Shown here in pieces: positions 29,501 through 40,150 of a stretch of 64,000 bases of DNA; within the stretch, counting starts at the first letter, position 1, and each line of letters begins with the position of its first letter. The notes beneath the pieces were generated by a model. That model searched no databases. It had not been told where the DNA came from and was given only the letters and a program-made list of their open reading frames with translations. The stretch lies in the NCBI RefSeq assembly GCF_012849555.1, contig NZ_CP051685.1:744001-808000 (forward strand). Direction: 5' to 3'. This stretch comes from Massilia forsythiae (GTDB lineage: Bacteria > Pseudomonadota > Gammaproteobacteria > Burkholderiales > Burkholderiaceae_D). A program made the position numbers and the translations under genes.

Positions 29501-30120
29501 TGTTAAACCCCAAAAAGACTGATGTTATGTTTGGAAACCGAAGTTTCCCTCTTTACAAGTACTGCGATCCTGGACCGACCGGAAATCTTGATGTTCCCTG
29601 GCCGTAAATGTTCTGGTTTCAATCTCGCTCATCGACGGTGCAGGCCCTTGCCATTTGCACCATCGAAAAGCAGCGCCGGCGATGATAGCTGCGAATTATT
29701 TCCTGCCTGTTACAACCACTTTTCCGCTTTTTTAGCCTTGCGCTCGGTTAACAAAAGACCAATTTGCATGAAGTTTCAATGGCCGACAAATACGTTTTCG
29801 CTTTGCCATTCAGAGCTTGCGCGACTAAGTCGCCCAAAAAAGCGGCAGAAAACCATCGAAACACGGCGTTTTCCCTCGGAAAAGGGCTCGGGCGGATTAT
29901 AAGGTGTGCGTTCCTTAATGAAATTTTTTCGCTTATTTTTTAAGCAGGCAAAGTGAGAAAGCGCGAGATTTGTCGCGAGTTGACCACACCCGGTGCATAA
30001 ACATATGCGTTTTTGCCACGGTCGATTCGGTCGGGAGACTGCCGGAGGGAGCCGGCCGCAGATGTGCGGCCGGCCGGAAGGACGAAAAACGGGAGGTAAA
30101 CGGCGCCGCAGCGCCCGCGA
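29501..30120. other. 620-base leader/intergenic region of the TonB-dependent receptor
   Basis: No ORF here looks real. It is relatively AT-rich and must hold the receptor promoter (leftward). GGAAAC-cgaa-GTTTCC (29533-29548) lies close to the start codon. A larger palindrome stands at 29632-29666. GCCGGCCGCA-gatg-TGCGGCCGGC (30051-30074) lies just beyond ada and may end or protect that transcript, although no T-run follows. Confidence 0.6.
29632..29666. promoter_or_regulatory. Palindrome upstream of the TonB-dependent receptor gene
   Basis: TCGACGGTGCA (29632-29642) and TGCACCATCGA (29656-29666) form 11-base arms with one G-U/mismatch position around 13 bases. It lies about 130 bases before the receptor start codon, suitable for an operator or an RNA hairpin in a long leader. 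Confidence 0.5.
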
Positions 30121-31659
30121 TCAATGCTTCGCGCTGGTGCGCTCGAGCGCCGCGATGGCGGCCTCGAATTTGGCGAAACGCTCGTCGAGCTGGCGCGTCA
30201 GGCGCGCCTTGTCGGCGGCGGCCAGGAAGCTGTAGCGGATGCTGTTGTACGACGCCTTCTTCACCTCGGCGTAGCCCGGCTTGTAGCGGCTGGCGAACAG
30301 CACGTACTCGCCCGACAGGTTATGGCGGGTCACGCCGGCATCGTCGGTCGAGATCAAGTACGGCACGCCGTAGCGGCGGTACAGGGTGATCGGGTGGTCG
30401 GCGCCCTGCACGCCGTTGATGAAGGCGTTCGAGGTCAGGTTGATCTCGACCGGGACATCCTTCTCGCGCATGGCCTTCATGATGGCGGGCGCGTTGCTCT
30501 CGTGGGCCAGGTCGATGCCGTGGCCGATGCGCCTGGCGCCGGCCAGGTTCAGGGCCTGGTCGATGTGGTACTGCAGCTGCTCGGGCGGGACGTCGCCCAG
30601 CGCCAGTTCGCCGGCGTGCAGCGCCAGGTTCACGTCCGGATACACCGACTTCAGGAAGCGGAACATCTTCATGTGCAGCGTGTAGTCGCGCATCGAGACC
30701 ATCTGGCTTTCCTGGCCGACGATGTTGACGCCGACGATTTTTCCTCCGCTCTTGCCGCCGTCATGGGCGGCCTTGAAGCCGGCCAGCATCGACGAGAACA
30801 CCTGCGATGGCGCCAGCAGGCGTAGCACGTAGGTCTGGTAGCGCATCGTGAAGCGCTCGTCGTCGATGCCGGCGGCGGCATCCTCGACCTTGGCCACGAA
30901 GTCGGCGACCTGGCCGTTGAACCTGGCGTCCCGGTCCAGCGTGGTCATCCAGGCGCGCATCTGGGCGTCGAAGGCGGCGTCGTCGCGGGCGTTGTTCCAG
31001 GCCTGGGCATCGAACTCCTTGTCGGCCACGAACGGCGCCAGCTTGAACATGGTCTCGATGTAGCCGACGTTTTCCTGGATGGCGCGGTTCTTGATTTCCA
31101 CCAGGCCGTCGTGGAAGTTGGCGTTGGAGACCGGGCCGAAATAGCCGAAGGTCTGGAAGAACTGGCGGTCCGGCGGCGCCTGCAGGGCGCCGTGGTTGGC
31201 GAAGTCCTTGCTCGACCAGCGCTGCAGCAGCTCGCGCCAGGTCTGGTCGTCGGCGTACACCTCGGCCGTGCCGAGGCAGTTGCGCGCCGCCGGCGGCTTG
31301 GCGCGCTCGGCCTCGATCAGCGCCTTGTCGGTCTCGATGCGGTACGTATGCTTGTTGACGCACAGGCCCTGCTTGTCGAGGAAGTCGACATAGCTTTCGG
31401 CGTACAGCGCGCCCGAGTAATGGTGGTGCAGGTCGCCGCCCTTGGGCATCTGCGAGAAGAACAGGGTCAGCTCGGCCGTCTGCGGCTGGGCGCCGGCGAT
31501 CAGCGCGGCGTAGTGGCGCGCGGTGGCGGCTTCGTTGGCGCGCACGGACGCCGCGGAGGAACGTACAGCGGGACGCGCGCCGGCGTCCAGCGCCGGGACG
31601 GCGATCGCGGCCGCGGCCAGGGCGGTCAGCAAGGGGCGGCTCAGGTTCTTCTGCATCAT
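30121..31659 (-). CDS. Exported adenosine deaminase (ADGF/ADA2-like)
   Basis: The 512-residue protein starts MMQKNLSRPLLTALAAAAIAVPALDAGA, a signal peptide, so it acts outside the cytoplasm. Zinc-site residues are all present: His78 and His80 in GGDLHHHYSG, HAGEL (His plus catalytic Glu), RIGHGIDL, and ISTDDAGV. It should convert (deoxy)adenosine to (deoxy)inosine. The extra N-terminal region before the barrel recalls the growth-factor-type ADA2 group. It lies 50 bases after guaD and may be the last gene of the purine operon. Start could also be the next ATG (31656). Confidence 0.9.
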   Translation of the reverse strand: MMQKNLSRPLLTALAAAAIAVPALDAGARPAVRSSAASVRANEAATARHYAALIAGAQPQTAELTLFFSQMPKGGDLHHHYSGALYAESYVDFLDKQGLCVNKHTYRIETDKALIEAERAKPPAARNCLGTAEVYADDQTWRELLQRWSSKDFANHGALQAPPDRQFFQTFGYFGPVSNANFHDGLVEIKNRAIQENVGYIETMFKLAPFVADKEFDAQAWNNARDDAAFDAQMRAWMTTLDRDARFNGQVADFVAKVEDAAAGIDDERFTMRYQTYVLRLLAPSQVFSSMLAGFKAAHDGGKSGGKIVGVNIVGQESQMVSMRDYTLHMKMFRFLKSVYPDVNLALHAGELALGDVPPEQLQYHIDQALNLAGARRIGHGIDLAHESNAPAIMKAMREKDVPVEINLTSNAFINGVQGADHPITLYRRYGVPYLISTDDAGVTRHNLSGEYVLFASRYKPGYAEVKKASYNSIRYSFLAAADKARLTRQLDERFAKFEAAIAALERTSAKH

Positions 31660-31709
31660 GGATGGTTCTCGGCTGGTGGAATGGAACGGCATGTCAAGAC
31701 AGCTGCGCC

Positions 31710-33023
31710 CTACCCCGCCGCCGCGCCGCGCTCGTGCACCCGGCGCCCCAGCGCATAGGTAGCCTGGATGGCGCGGTCGTCGCCCAGCAGCGCCAGCGCG
31801 AACAGGGTCTCTTCCAGTGCGTCGCTGTGCGCGGTGCGGCGCGCCAGCAGCGGCGTGGCCTTGGGGTCGAGGACGATGAAATCCGCCTCGGCGCCGGGCA
31901 CGAAATTGCCGATCGTGCCCTCCAGCCGCATGCTGCGCGCGGCGCCCAGCGTGGCGAGATAGAACATGCGCAGCGCCGGCAGGTAGCTGCCTTTCAAGCG
32001 CGCAACTTTATACGCTTCATTCATGGTTTGCAACATCGAGAACGAGGTGCCGGCGCCGACGTCGGTGCCCAGCGAGACCGGCGCCCCGGCATTGTCGGCG
32101 CGCGCCAGGTCGAACAGGCCGCTGCCCAGGAACAGGTTCGAGGTCGGGCAATGCGAGATCGCCGCGCCGGTGTCCGCCATGCGTGCGAAGTCGGTGTCGT
32201 CCAGCCAGATGCAGTGGCCGAACATGGCGCGCGGGCGCATCAGGCCGTAGTGCTCGTAGACTTCCAGGTAGCTGCGCCGCTGCGGGAACAGCTCGCCCAC
32301 CCAGGCGCATTCGTCCTGGTTTTCCGCGACGTGGGTCTGGATGAAGGTGTCCGGATAGGCCTTGGCCAGCTCCCCGGTGGCGACCAGTTGCGCCTCGGTC
32401 GAGGTCGGGGCGAAGCGCGGCGTGATCGCGTACATGGCGCGGCCCTTGCCGTGCCAGCGCTCGATCAGCGCCTGGCTGTCGCGCATGTCGGCGCTGTCGC
32501 GCAGGAAGTCGGGACAGTGGCGGTCCATCAGCACCTTGCCGCCGCCCATGCGCAGCCGGCGCGCGGCGCTGGCCTCGAACAGCGCATCCACCGACCCCGG
32601 ATGCACGGTGCAGTAGACCAGCGCCGTGGTGGTGCCGTTGCGTAGCAGCTCGTCCAGGAAGAAATCGGCCGTCGCGCGCCCGTGCGCCGGGTCCTCGAAA
32701 CGGCGCTCGGTCGGGAAGGTGTAGGTGTCCAGCCACGGCAGCAGGCCCGGCGCCGGCGAGGCGATCATGTCGGTCTGCGGGAAGTGGATGTGGGTGTCGA
32801 TGAAGCCGGGGCAGATGATCTTGCCGCGGTAATCAGCCACGGGCGCACCGGGCGGCAGCGTGGGCAGCAGCGCGGCATGGTCGCCGGCGGCCTTGACGCG
32901 GCCGTCCTCGACGACCAGCAGGCCATCCTCGATCCAGGTGTGGGCGTCCGCCGTAAAAGCCGGATCGGCGTGGAAATGCAGCAGGCTCGCTCGGAAGGCC
33001 TGCACGGTGGATTCGGTCGACAT
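31710..33023 (-). CDS. guaD: Guanine deaminase
   Basis: The 437-residue amidohydrolase converts guanine to xanthine plus ammonia. Metal ligands: His78 and His80 in GFIDTHIHFPQTDM, then QTHVAEN, GHCIWL, and SLGTDVGAG. The PQTDMIASP sequence is characteristic of guanine deaminase among amidohydrolases. The ATG at 33023 overlaps the xdhC stop by one base (TGATG), with GAGAGA upstream as ribosome-binding site. The product feeds the XdhABC enzyme encoded just upstream. Confidence 0.95.
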   Translation of the reverse strand: MSTESTVQAFRASLLHFHADPAFTADAHTWIEDGLLVVEDGRVKAAGDHAALLPTLPPGAPVADYRGKIICPGFIDTHIHFPQTDMIASPAPGLLPWLDTYTFPTERRFEDPAHGRATADFFLDELLRNGTTTALVYCTVHPGSVDALFEASAARRLRMGGGKVLMDRHCPDFLRDSADMRDSQALIERWHGKGRAMYAITPRFAPTSTEAQLVATGELAKAYPDTFIQTHVAENQDECAWVGELFPQRRSYLEVYEHYGLMRPRAMFGHCIWLDDTDFARMADTGAAISHCPTSNLFLGSGLFDLARADNAGAPVSLGTDVGAGTSFSMLQTMNEAYKVARLKGSYLPALRMFYLATLGAARSMRLEGTIGNFVPGAEADFIVLDPKATPLLARRTAHSDALEETLFALALLGDDRAIQATYALGRRVHERGAAAG

Positions 33024-34195
33024 CAGTTTCTCTCTAATTGGGGGATGGCTTCCCAGGCCAGCAGCAGCTGCGCGGCGACGGCGACGGCGATCACGCCGGG
33101 CTGCTTGCCGGCGATGCCGGGCACGCCGATCGGGCACGCCATGGCATCCAGGCGCGCCTGGGAAATGCCGCGCTCGCGCAGGCGGCGTTCGAACTGCGCA
33201 CGCTTGGTGCTCGATCCGATCAGGCCGAACCAGTCCTGGCCGGGGCGCTGCAGGATCGTCTCGGCCAGGCGCTGGTCGAGCGCGTGGCTGTGGGTCATGA
33301 CCAGGAACCAGGCGCCGGGCGCGGCCTGCGCGGCCACGGCTTCCGGGGTATCGGTGGCCTCGACGGTGACATTATGCGGCAGCGCGGACGGAAACAGGTC
33401 GGCGCGCTCGTCCACCCAGGTCACGCGGCACGGCAGCGCGCCCAGCACGCGCACCAGGGCGGCGCCGACGTGGCCGGCGCCGAACAGCAGCACGTGCCGG
33501 TGCGGCGCCGCGACGCGGTCGGCCAGCCAGCGCCGGCCGGCGGCGTCGCGCAGCACGTGGGTGCCGCCGGCGCGGTCGAAGGCGGGGAATACGCCCTGCT
33601 GCGGCGGGTGCTGCGGCGTGTGTTGCATTATCGGCGCCGGGACGGACGCGGCGGCGGATGCCGCGCCCGCCGCCCGGCCGGCGTCGGCCGTTGCCGCGGC
33701 AGCGCCGCACCACGCGCCGCCGGCCGCGGCATGTTCCGCCCGGGCGTGCGCGGCATGGCGGCCGCAATGCAGCAAGCCGCCACCGGCATCGAACAGCGCT
33801 GCGGCAGGCGAGCCGTCCAGCGCCGCCAGGCGCCAGCCATCCTGGCCGCGGCCGGCCACCTGCGCCGCCAGCGCGGCCAACTCGTCGCGCTCGACGCGCT
33901 CGAACGCCAGGTGCACCACGCCGCCGCAGCACTGGCCCAGGCCGGGTCCGAGCGGGTAGCGCTCCAGGCGCGCCGCCAGGGCGCCTTCCGCCAGCATGGC
34001 GCGGGCGCGCTCGATGGCGCGCAGCTCCAGGTGGCCGCCGCCGATGGTGCCCCACTGCGCCGCCGCGCCGACCAGCAGGTGCGCGCCCGCTTCGCGCGGC
34101 ACCGAGCCTTCGGCGTGCGCGACCGTGACCAGCACCGCCTGCTCCGGCAGGGCGGCAGCGCGGCCGTCGGCGCCGGCGAACAGCCAGTCGTCCAT
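33023..34195 (-). CDS. xdhC: Xanthine dehydrogenase accessory protein XdhC
   Basis: The 390-residue cofactor-insertion protein binds sulfurated molybdenum cofactor and delivers it to XdhB. The N-terminal XdhC/CoxI part has VTVAHAEGSVPREAG and WGTIGGGHLE; GLGQCCGG has the conserved cysteines. The C-terminal Rossmann-like part has LLFGAGHVGAALVRVL and MTHSHALD. It is longer than common homologues because of a low-complexity Ala/His insert (about residues 175-235) between the two parts. The start at 34195 is chosen by homology. Confidence 0.93.
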   Translation of the reverse strand: MDDWLFAGADGRAAALPEQAVLVTVAHAEGSVPREAGAHLLVGAAAQWGTIGGGHLELRAIERARAMLAEGALAARLERYPLGPGLGQCCGGVVHLAFERVERDELAALAAQVAGRGQDGWRLAALDGSPAAALFDAGGGLLHCGRHAAHARAEHAAAGGAWCGAAAATADAGRAAGAASAAASVPAPIMQHTPQHPPQQGVFPAFDRAGGTHVLRDAAGRRWLADRVAAPHRHVLLFGAGHVGAALVRVLGALPCRVTWVDERADLFPSALPHNVTVEATDTPEAVAAQAAPGAWFLVMTHSHALDQRLAETILQRPGQDWFGLIGSSTKRAQFERRLRERGISQARLDAMACPIGVPGIAGKQPGVIAVAVAAQLLLAWEAIPQLERN

Positions 34196-34211
34196 GCTCA
34201 AGCCTCCATGC

Positions 34212-36758
34212 TCAGGCGGCCCGCACCGGCGCGCCGGCGGCTTGCACCGCCGCCACCGCATCCAGGATGGCTTCGCAGGTGGCCGGCGCCTGCAGGGGCG
34301 GATCGACGCGGTGCCCGCCGACGCTGGAAATGGCATCGCGGATCGCGAAGAACACCGAGAACGGCAGCAGCAGCGGCGGCTCGCCCACCGCCTTGGAACG
34401 GTGGATCGAATCCTCGACGTTGGCGTTGTCGAACAGGCGCACGCGGAAATCCTCGGGGCAGTCCGACACGCCCGGGATCTTGTAGGTCGACGGCGCGTGC
34501 GTGGTCAGCTTGCCGGCGCCGTTCCAGCGCAGTTCCTCGGTGGTCAGCCAGCCCATGCCCTGGATGAAGGCGCCTTCGACCTGGCCGATATCGAGGGCGG
34601 GATTGAGCGAGCGGCCGGCGTCGTACAGCGCATCGGCGCGGGTCAGCTTCCATTCGCCGGTGAGGGTGTCGACCACCACCTCCGCCACCGCCGCGCCGTA
34701 GGCGAAGTAGGAAAACGGATTGCCGGTCATGGTCTTCGGGTCCCACGACAGGCCCGGCGTGGCATAGAAGCCGTCCGACCACAGCTGCACGCGCGCCAGA
34801 TAGGCCTTGGCGACCAGGTCACCGAACGGAATCTCGTGGCCAGCGACGGACACCGTGTCCGCCGCGAAGCGCACGCCGTCCGGGTCGCCGCCGTACTGGC
34901 GCGCGGCGAATGCCGCCAGGCGCTGGCGGATCTGATACGCCGCATCCTGCGCCGCCTTGCCGTTCAGGTCGGCGCCGGTGGAAGCCGCCGTGGCCGAGGT
35001 ATTCGCCACCTTGTCGGTGCGGGTCGCCGTGACGCGCACGCGCGCCAGGTCCACGCCCAGTTCGTGCGCCACCACCTGCATGATCTTGGTGTTGACGCCC
35101 TGCCCCATCTCGGTGCCGCCGTGGTTCACCAGGATCGAGCCGTCCACGTAGACGTGCACCAGCGCGCCGGCCTGGTTCAGGTGGGTGACGTTGAAGGCGA
35201 TGCCGAATTTCACGGGCGTGAGCGCCAGGCCCTTCTTGAGCACCGGGCTGGCGCGGTTGTAGGCCTCGATGGCGGCGCGGCAGGCGCGGTAGTCGCTGCC
35301 GGCTTCCAGCTCGTCCACCAGTTCGTGGATGACGTTGTCGACGATGACCTGGCCGTAGGGCGTGACATCGCGCCCTTCCCCCTTGCGGCCGTAGAAGTTC
35401 AGCTTGCGCACGTCGAGCGCGTCGCGTCCCAGATTGCGCGCGATCTCGTCGAGCACGTATTCCATCGCGATCGCGCCCTGCGGCCCGCCGAAGCCGCGGA
35501 AGGCGGTGTTCGACTGCGTGTTGGTCTTGCCGCAGGCGGCGCGGATATCGACGTCGGAGAGGTAATAGGCGTTGTCGAAGTGGCAGACCGCGCGCGTGGC
35601 CACCGGGCCGGACAGGTCGGCCGAATAGCCGGCGCGCGACACCATGTCGACGCGCGCCGCGACGATGCGGCCGTCGTCGTCGTGGCCGACCTCGTACTCG
35701 TAATGGAAGCAATGGCGCTTGCCGGTGACCAGCATGTCGTCGTCGCGGTCGGCGCGCAGCTTGACCGGACGGCGCAGCAGGCTGGCCGCCACCGCGGCGG
35801 CGGCGGACCACAGCGCCGATTGCGATTCCTTGCCGCCGAAGCCGCCGCCCATGCGCCGGCACTCGACCGTCACGTGGTGCGAATGCAGGCCGAGCGCGTG
35901 CGCCACCACGTGCTGCATCTCGCTCGGGTGCTGGGTCGAGCATTGCACCAGCATGCCCTGGTTTTCCTGCGGGATGGCGTAGGCGATCTGCCCTTCCAGG
36001 TAAAACTGTTCCTGGCCGCCGACATACAGTTCGCCCTTGACGCGGTGCGGGGCGCGCTCGAAGGCGGCCTGGGCATCGCCGCGCTGCAGGCGCATCGGCG
36101 GCAGCACGTACGACTGCGCGGCGCGCGCCGCCTGCGGCGTCAGGATCGCCGGCAGTTCTTCGTAGTCGACCTCGGCCAGGCGCGCGGCGCGGCGCGCGTT
36201 GTCGTGGCTGTCCGCCACCACGATGAAGACCGGCTGGCCGACGTACTGCACCAGGCCGTCGGCCAGGATCGGATCGTCGTGGATGATCGGGCCGCAATCG
36301 TTGGTGCCGGGGATGTCGCTGGCCGTGTACACCGCCGTCACGCCGCGGCTGGCGCGCACGCGCGACAGGTCGATGGCGAGGATGCGCGCATGCGCCCTGG
36401 CGGACAGGCCCAGCGCCGCGTGCAGGGTGCCGCGCACCTCGGCGATGTCGTCGGTGTAGTCGGCCTGGCCGAGCACGTGCAGGCGCGCCGATTCGTGCGG
36501 CGCCGGCTTGCCGACCGCGGCCCAGGGCGCGGCGGCGGGCGCAGGCGCGGCATCGGCTCGCGGCGCCGCCGGCGCGGTATCGGCTTGCGGCGCTGCCGGC
36601 GCCTCGGCCGTCACGGCCGGCGCGCTGCCCGGCACCGGCTCGGCGACCGGTTCGCGTACCGGGTCCGGCAAGGGATCGCGCGCGCTGTCGACATCCGGTC
36701 CGCTGCCGGCGCCGGGGGCCGGCTGGAGGGTGGAAACGGGGACGCCTGCGTCGTTCAT
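34212..36758 (-). CDS. xdhB: Xanthine dehydrogenase, molybdopterin-binding subunit
   Basis: The 848-residue large subunit oxidises hypoxanthine and xanthine to urate. GGGFGGKESQ and FRGFGGPQG contact the cofactor, and KAVGEPPLLL holds the catalytic Glu. Before the enzyme proper (starting about residue 85, GKPAPHESARLHVLGQADY) is an unusual 80-residue Pro/Ala/Asp-rich leader. GGAAGGAG sits seven bases before the ATG at 36758; an ATG at 36764 overlaps the xdhA stop (ATGA) but is only a base from the ribosome-binding site. Partner of XdhA. Confidence 0.95.
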   Translation of the reverse strand: MNDAGVPVSTLQPAPGAGSGPDVDSARDPLPDPVREPVAEPVPGSAPAVTAEAPAAPQADTAPAAPRADAAPAPAAAPWAAVGKPAPHESARLHVLGQADYTDDIAEVRGTLHAALGLSARAHARILAIDLSRVRASRGVTAVYTASDIPGTNDCGPIIHDDPILADGLVQYVGQPVFIVVADSHDNARRAARLAEVDYEELPAILTPQAARAAQSYVLPPMRLQRGDAQAAFERAPHRVKGELYVGGQEQFYLEGQIAYAIPQENQGMLVQCSTQHPSEMQHVVAHALGLHSHHVTVECRRMGGGFGGKESQSALWSAAAAVAASLLRRPVKLRADRDDDMLVTGKRHCFHYEYEVGHDDDGRIVAARVDMVSRAGYSADLSGPVATRAVCHFDNAYYLSDVDIRAACGKTNTQSNTAFRGFGGPQGAIAMEYVLDEIARNLGRDALDVRKLNFYGRKGEGRDVTPYGQVIVDNVIHELVDELEAGSDYRACRAAIEAYNRASPVLKKGLALTPVKFGIAFNVTHLNQAGALVHVYVDGSILVNHGGTEMGQGVNTKIMQVVAHELGVDLARVRVTATRTDKVANTSATAASTGADLNGKAAQDAAYQIRQRLAAFAARQYGGDPDGVRFAADTVSVAGHEIPFGDLVAKAYLARVQLWSDGFYATPGLSWDPKTMTGNPFSYFAYGAAVAEVVVDTLTGEWKLTRADALYDAGRSLNPALDIGQVEGAFIQGMGWLTTEELRWNGAGKLTTHAPSTYKIPGVSDCPEDFRVRLFDNANVEDSIHRSKAVGEPPLLLPFSVFFAIRDAISSVGGHRVDPPLQAPATCEAILDAVAAVQAAGAPVRAA

Positions 36759-36760
36759 GC

Positions 36761-38260
<1,500 letters not shown>

Positions 38261-38375
38261 GCTTGCCTCGGATGTAAACCAACCCGCAAGAGTAGCATCG
38301 GGCGCAAATTATGGATATCAGAAAAAAATGATTTTACATATCAGTCAATTCGTATATCGATGAACGCCGCCGGCG

Positions 38376-39332
38376 CTAGCCGACGAAGGGGTGCACCGCC
38401 CGCCAGTGGCGCGCGATGTCGATGCGGCGCGTGATCCAAACATGGTTGTGGCGCTGCACATAATCCAGGAAGCGCGCCAGCGAGGCCGCCCGCGCCGGCC
38501 GCCCGGCCAGGCGGCAATGCAGGCCGATCGACAGCATCTTCGGCTGGTTCAGGCCGTTCGGGTCGCCCTCGGCGTACAGCACGTCGAAGGCATCTTTCAG
38601 ATAATCGAAGAACTGGGTACCGGAATTGAAGCCCTGCATGGCGGCGAAGCGCATGTCGTTGGTGTCCAGCGTGTACGGCACCACCAGGTGCGGCTTCGCC
38701 AGCGGCGCGCCGTCTTCTCCTGCGATCTCGATCCGGGTCCAGAACGGCAGGTCGTCGCCATAGTAATCGCTGTCGTAGTCGAAGCCGCCGTGCTCGACCA
38801 CCAGCCGGCGCGTGTTCGGCGAATCGCGTCCGGTGTACCAGCCCTGCGGCGCTTCCCCGGTCAGTTCGCGCAGGATGGCGACCGCCTCGCGCATGTGGGC
38901 GCGCTCGGTGGCTTCGTCGACGTGCTGGTACGAGATCCAGCGCAGGCCGTGGCAGGCGATCTCGTGGCCCAGCTCGCGGCATGCCGCCGCCGCTTCCGGA
39001 TGGCGCTGGAGCGCCATCGCCACCCCGAACACCGTCAGCGGCAGCTTGCGTTCCTCGAACAGGCGCAGGATGCGCCACAGCCCGGCGCGCGAGCCGTACT
39101 CGTACAGCGATTCCATGCTCATGTGGCGCATCGAAAAGGCCTGGGCGCCGATGATCTCCGACAAAAAGGTTTCCGAGGCCGGGTCGCCGTGCAGCACGCT
39201 GTTCTCGGCGCCCTCCTCGTAGTTGAGCACGAACTGCAGGGCGATGCGCGCCTCGCCCGGCCATTGCGGATGGGGCGGATTGCGGCCGTAGCCGGTCAGG
39301 TCGCGCGGATAGTGCTGGATGCTGTCGTTCAT
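38376..39332 (-). CDS. puuE: Allantoinase of the polysaccharide-deacetylase type
   Basis: The 318-residue protein belongs to the PuuE group that hydrolyses allantoin to allantoate without the metal site of classical allantoinases. [37 protein letters not shown] is the family opening; EIACHGLRW and [15 protein letters not shown] follow. It is divergent from uraH, whose enzyme acts two steps earlier in urate breakdown. Together with xdhABC downstream it makes a leftward purine-catabolic operon. Confidence 0.93.
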   Translation of the reverse strand: MNDSIQHYPRDLTGYGRNPPHPQWPGEARIALQFVLNYEEGAENSVLHGDPASETFLSEIIGAQAFSMRHMSMESLYEYGSRAGLWRILRLFEERKLPLTVFGVAMALQRHPEAAAACRELGHEIACHGLRWISYQHVDEATERAHMREAVAILRELTGEAPQGWYTGRDSPNTRRLVVEHGGFDYDSDYYGDDLPFWTRIEIAGEDGAPLAKPHLVVPYTLDTNDMRFAAMQGFNSGTQFFDYLKDAFDVLYAEGDPNGLNQPKMLSIGLHCRLAGRPARAASLARFLDYVQRHNHVWITRRIDIARHWRAVHPFVG

Positions 39333-39455
39333 GGGCCTCGGCTCGGGTCGGGTATATCCGCCATCTTATATTGCAAAAAGCACACCGGTATATCATCGAC
39401 GGCATACGGCATGTCAGTGCCGCCATATGGCCATAATCGACAGGAGAAACTCGGG

Positions 39456-39809
39456 ATGGGAAAACTCAGCACCCACGTGCTCGACACGGCGCAAGGCAGG
39501 CCCGCCGCCGGCGTGGCGGTGGAATTGTACGAAGCCGGCGACGCCGGCCGCACTTTGCTCAAGCGCGCCGTCACCAACGCCGACGGCCGCTGCGACGGCC
39601 CGCTGCTGGAAGGCGATGCCCTGCGCGCCGGGCGCTACGAACTGGTATTCGCCGCCGGCGATTATTTTGCGGCGCACGGCATCCCGTTGCCGGAGCCGCG
39701 CTTCGTCGACCGCGTCACGATCGCCTTCGGCGTGGCCGACGCTTCCCAGAACTACCACGTGCCGCTGGTGGTGACGCCGTGGTCGTATTCGACCTACCGC
39801 GGCAGCTGA
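39456..39809 (+). CDS. uraH: 5-hydroxyisourate hydrolase (transthyretin-like)
   Basis: The 117-residue enzyme hydrolyses 5-hydroxyisourate to OHCU. It opens [16 protein letters not shown] with the active-site His, has the second His near [14 protein letters not shown] and ends with YRGS, the diagnostic C-terminus. AGGAGA eight bases before the ATG at 39456 sets the start. It is transcribed away from puuE across a 123-base spacer. Confidence 0.97.
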   Translation: MGKLSTHVLDTAQGRPAAGVAVELYEAGDAGRTLLKRAVTNADGRCDGPLLEGDALRAGRYELVFAAGDYFAAHGIPLPEPRFVDRVTIAFGVADASQNYHVPLVVTPWSYSTYRGS

Positions 39810-39855
39810 GCCGGCAATCGCGGGCGCCGCGCGGCGCCCGTGCCCATCCTTCCCC

Positions 39856-39880
39856 TCGCATCGCATCGCATCGCATCGCA
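39856..39880 (+). repeat. TCGCA pentanucleotide repeat (5 copies)
   Basis: Five perfect TCGCA units followed by TCGCT. It lies about 150 bases upstream of the -35 box of the first barrel gene, so length change would alter spacing to an upstream site at most. Confidence 0.9.
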
Positions 39881-40026
39881 TCGCTTTCCAGCATACGGCC
39901 CATTGCCGCTGCCCGGCGATAGCGCCGATCGTCAAATTGTTCAATATCACGATTGAAACTATGTAGGGAGCCTACAACAGTTTGTTTTGGTCGTTCGTAT
40001 TGCTGTGAATCAAGGTTACGTTTTTC

Positions 40027-40056
40027 TTGCAGCAAAAATTGCCGCAGGGATACAAT
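40027..40056 (+). promoter_or_regulatory. Promoter of barrel/PBP unit 1
   Basis: TTGCAG (40027-40032) and TACAAT (40051-40056) are 18 bases apart. The -10 box and following bases (TACAATCATTTTC) are identical in the promoter of the paralogous unit at 43680-43708, which strongly supports function. Confidence 0.65.
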
Positions 40057-40150
40057 CATTTTCGATAAATCTGTTGTTTGGCCTGCCATTTGGCGTGTCC
40101 TGCGCAACAGGCCTTGCGTAACCCTGATCTATATTTTCTCGAGTATCCCT

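Larger units (their letters stand above)
39810..40150. other. Intergenic region between uraH and the first barrel gene
   Basis: The spacer holds a perfect 20-base palindrome at 39821-39840 that may terminate uraH (no T-run), five TCGCA repeats at 39856-39880, then an AT-rich segment with the promoter of the next gene. Confidence 0.7.

Noticed and set aside
25925..29506. 1193-codon open frame on the plus strand
   Set aside because: Antisense to the TonB-dependent receptor gene, which has clear signal, plug and barrel motifs. The plus-strand translation has none.
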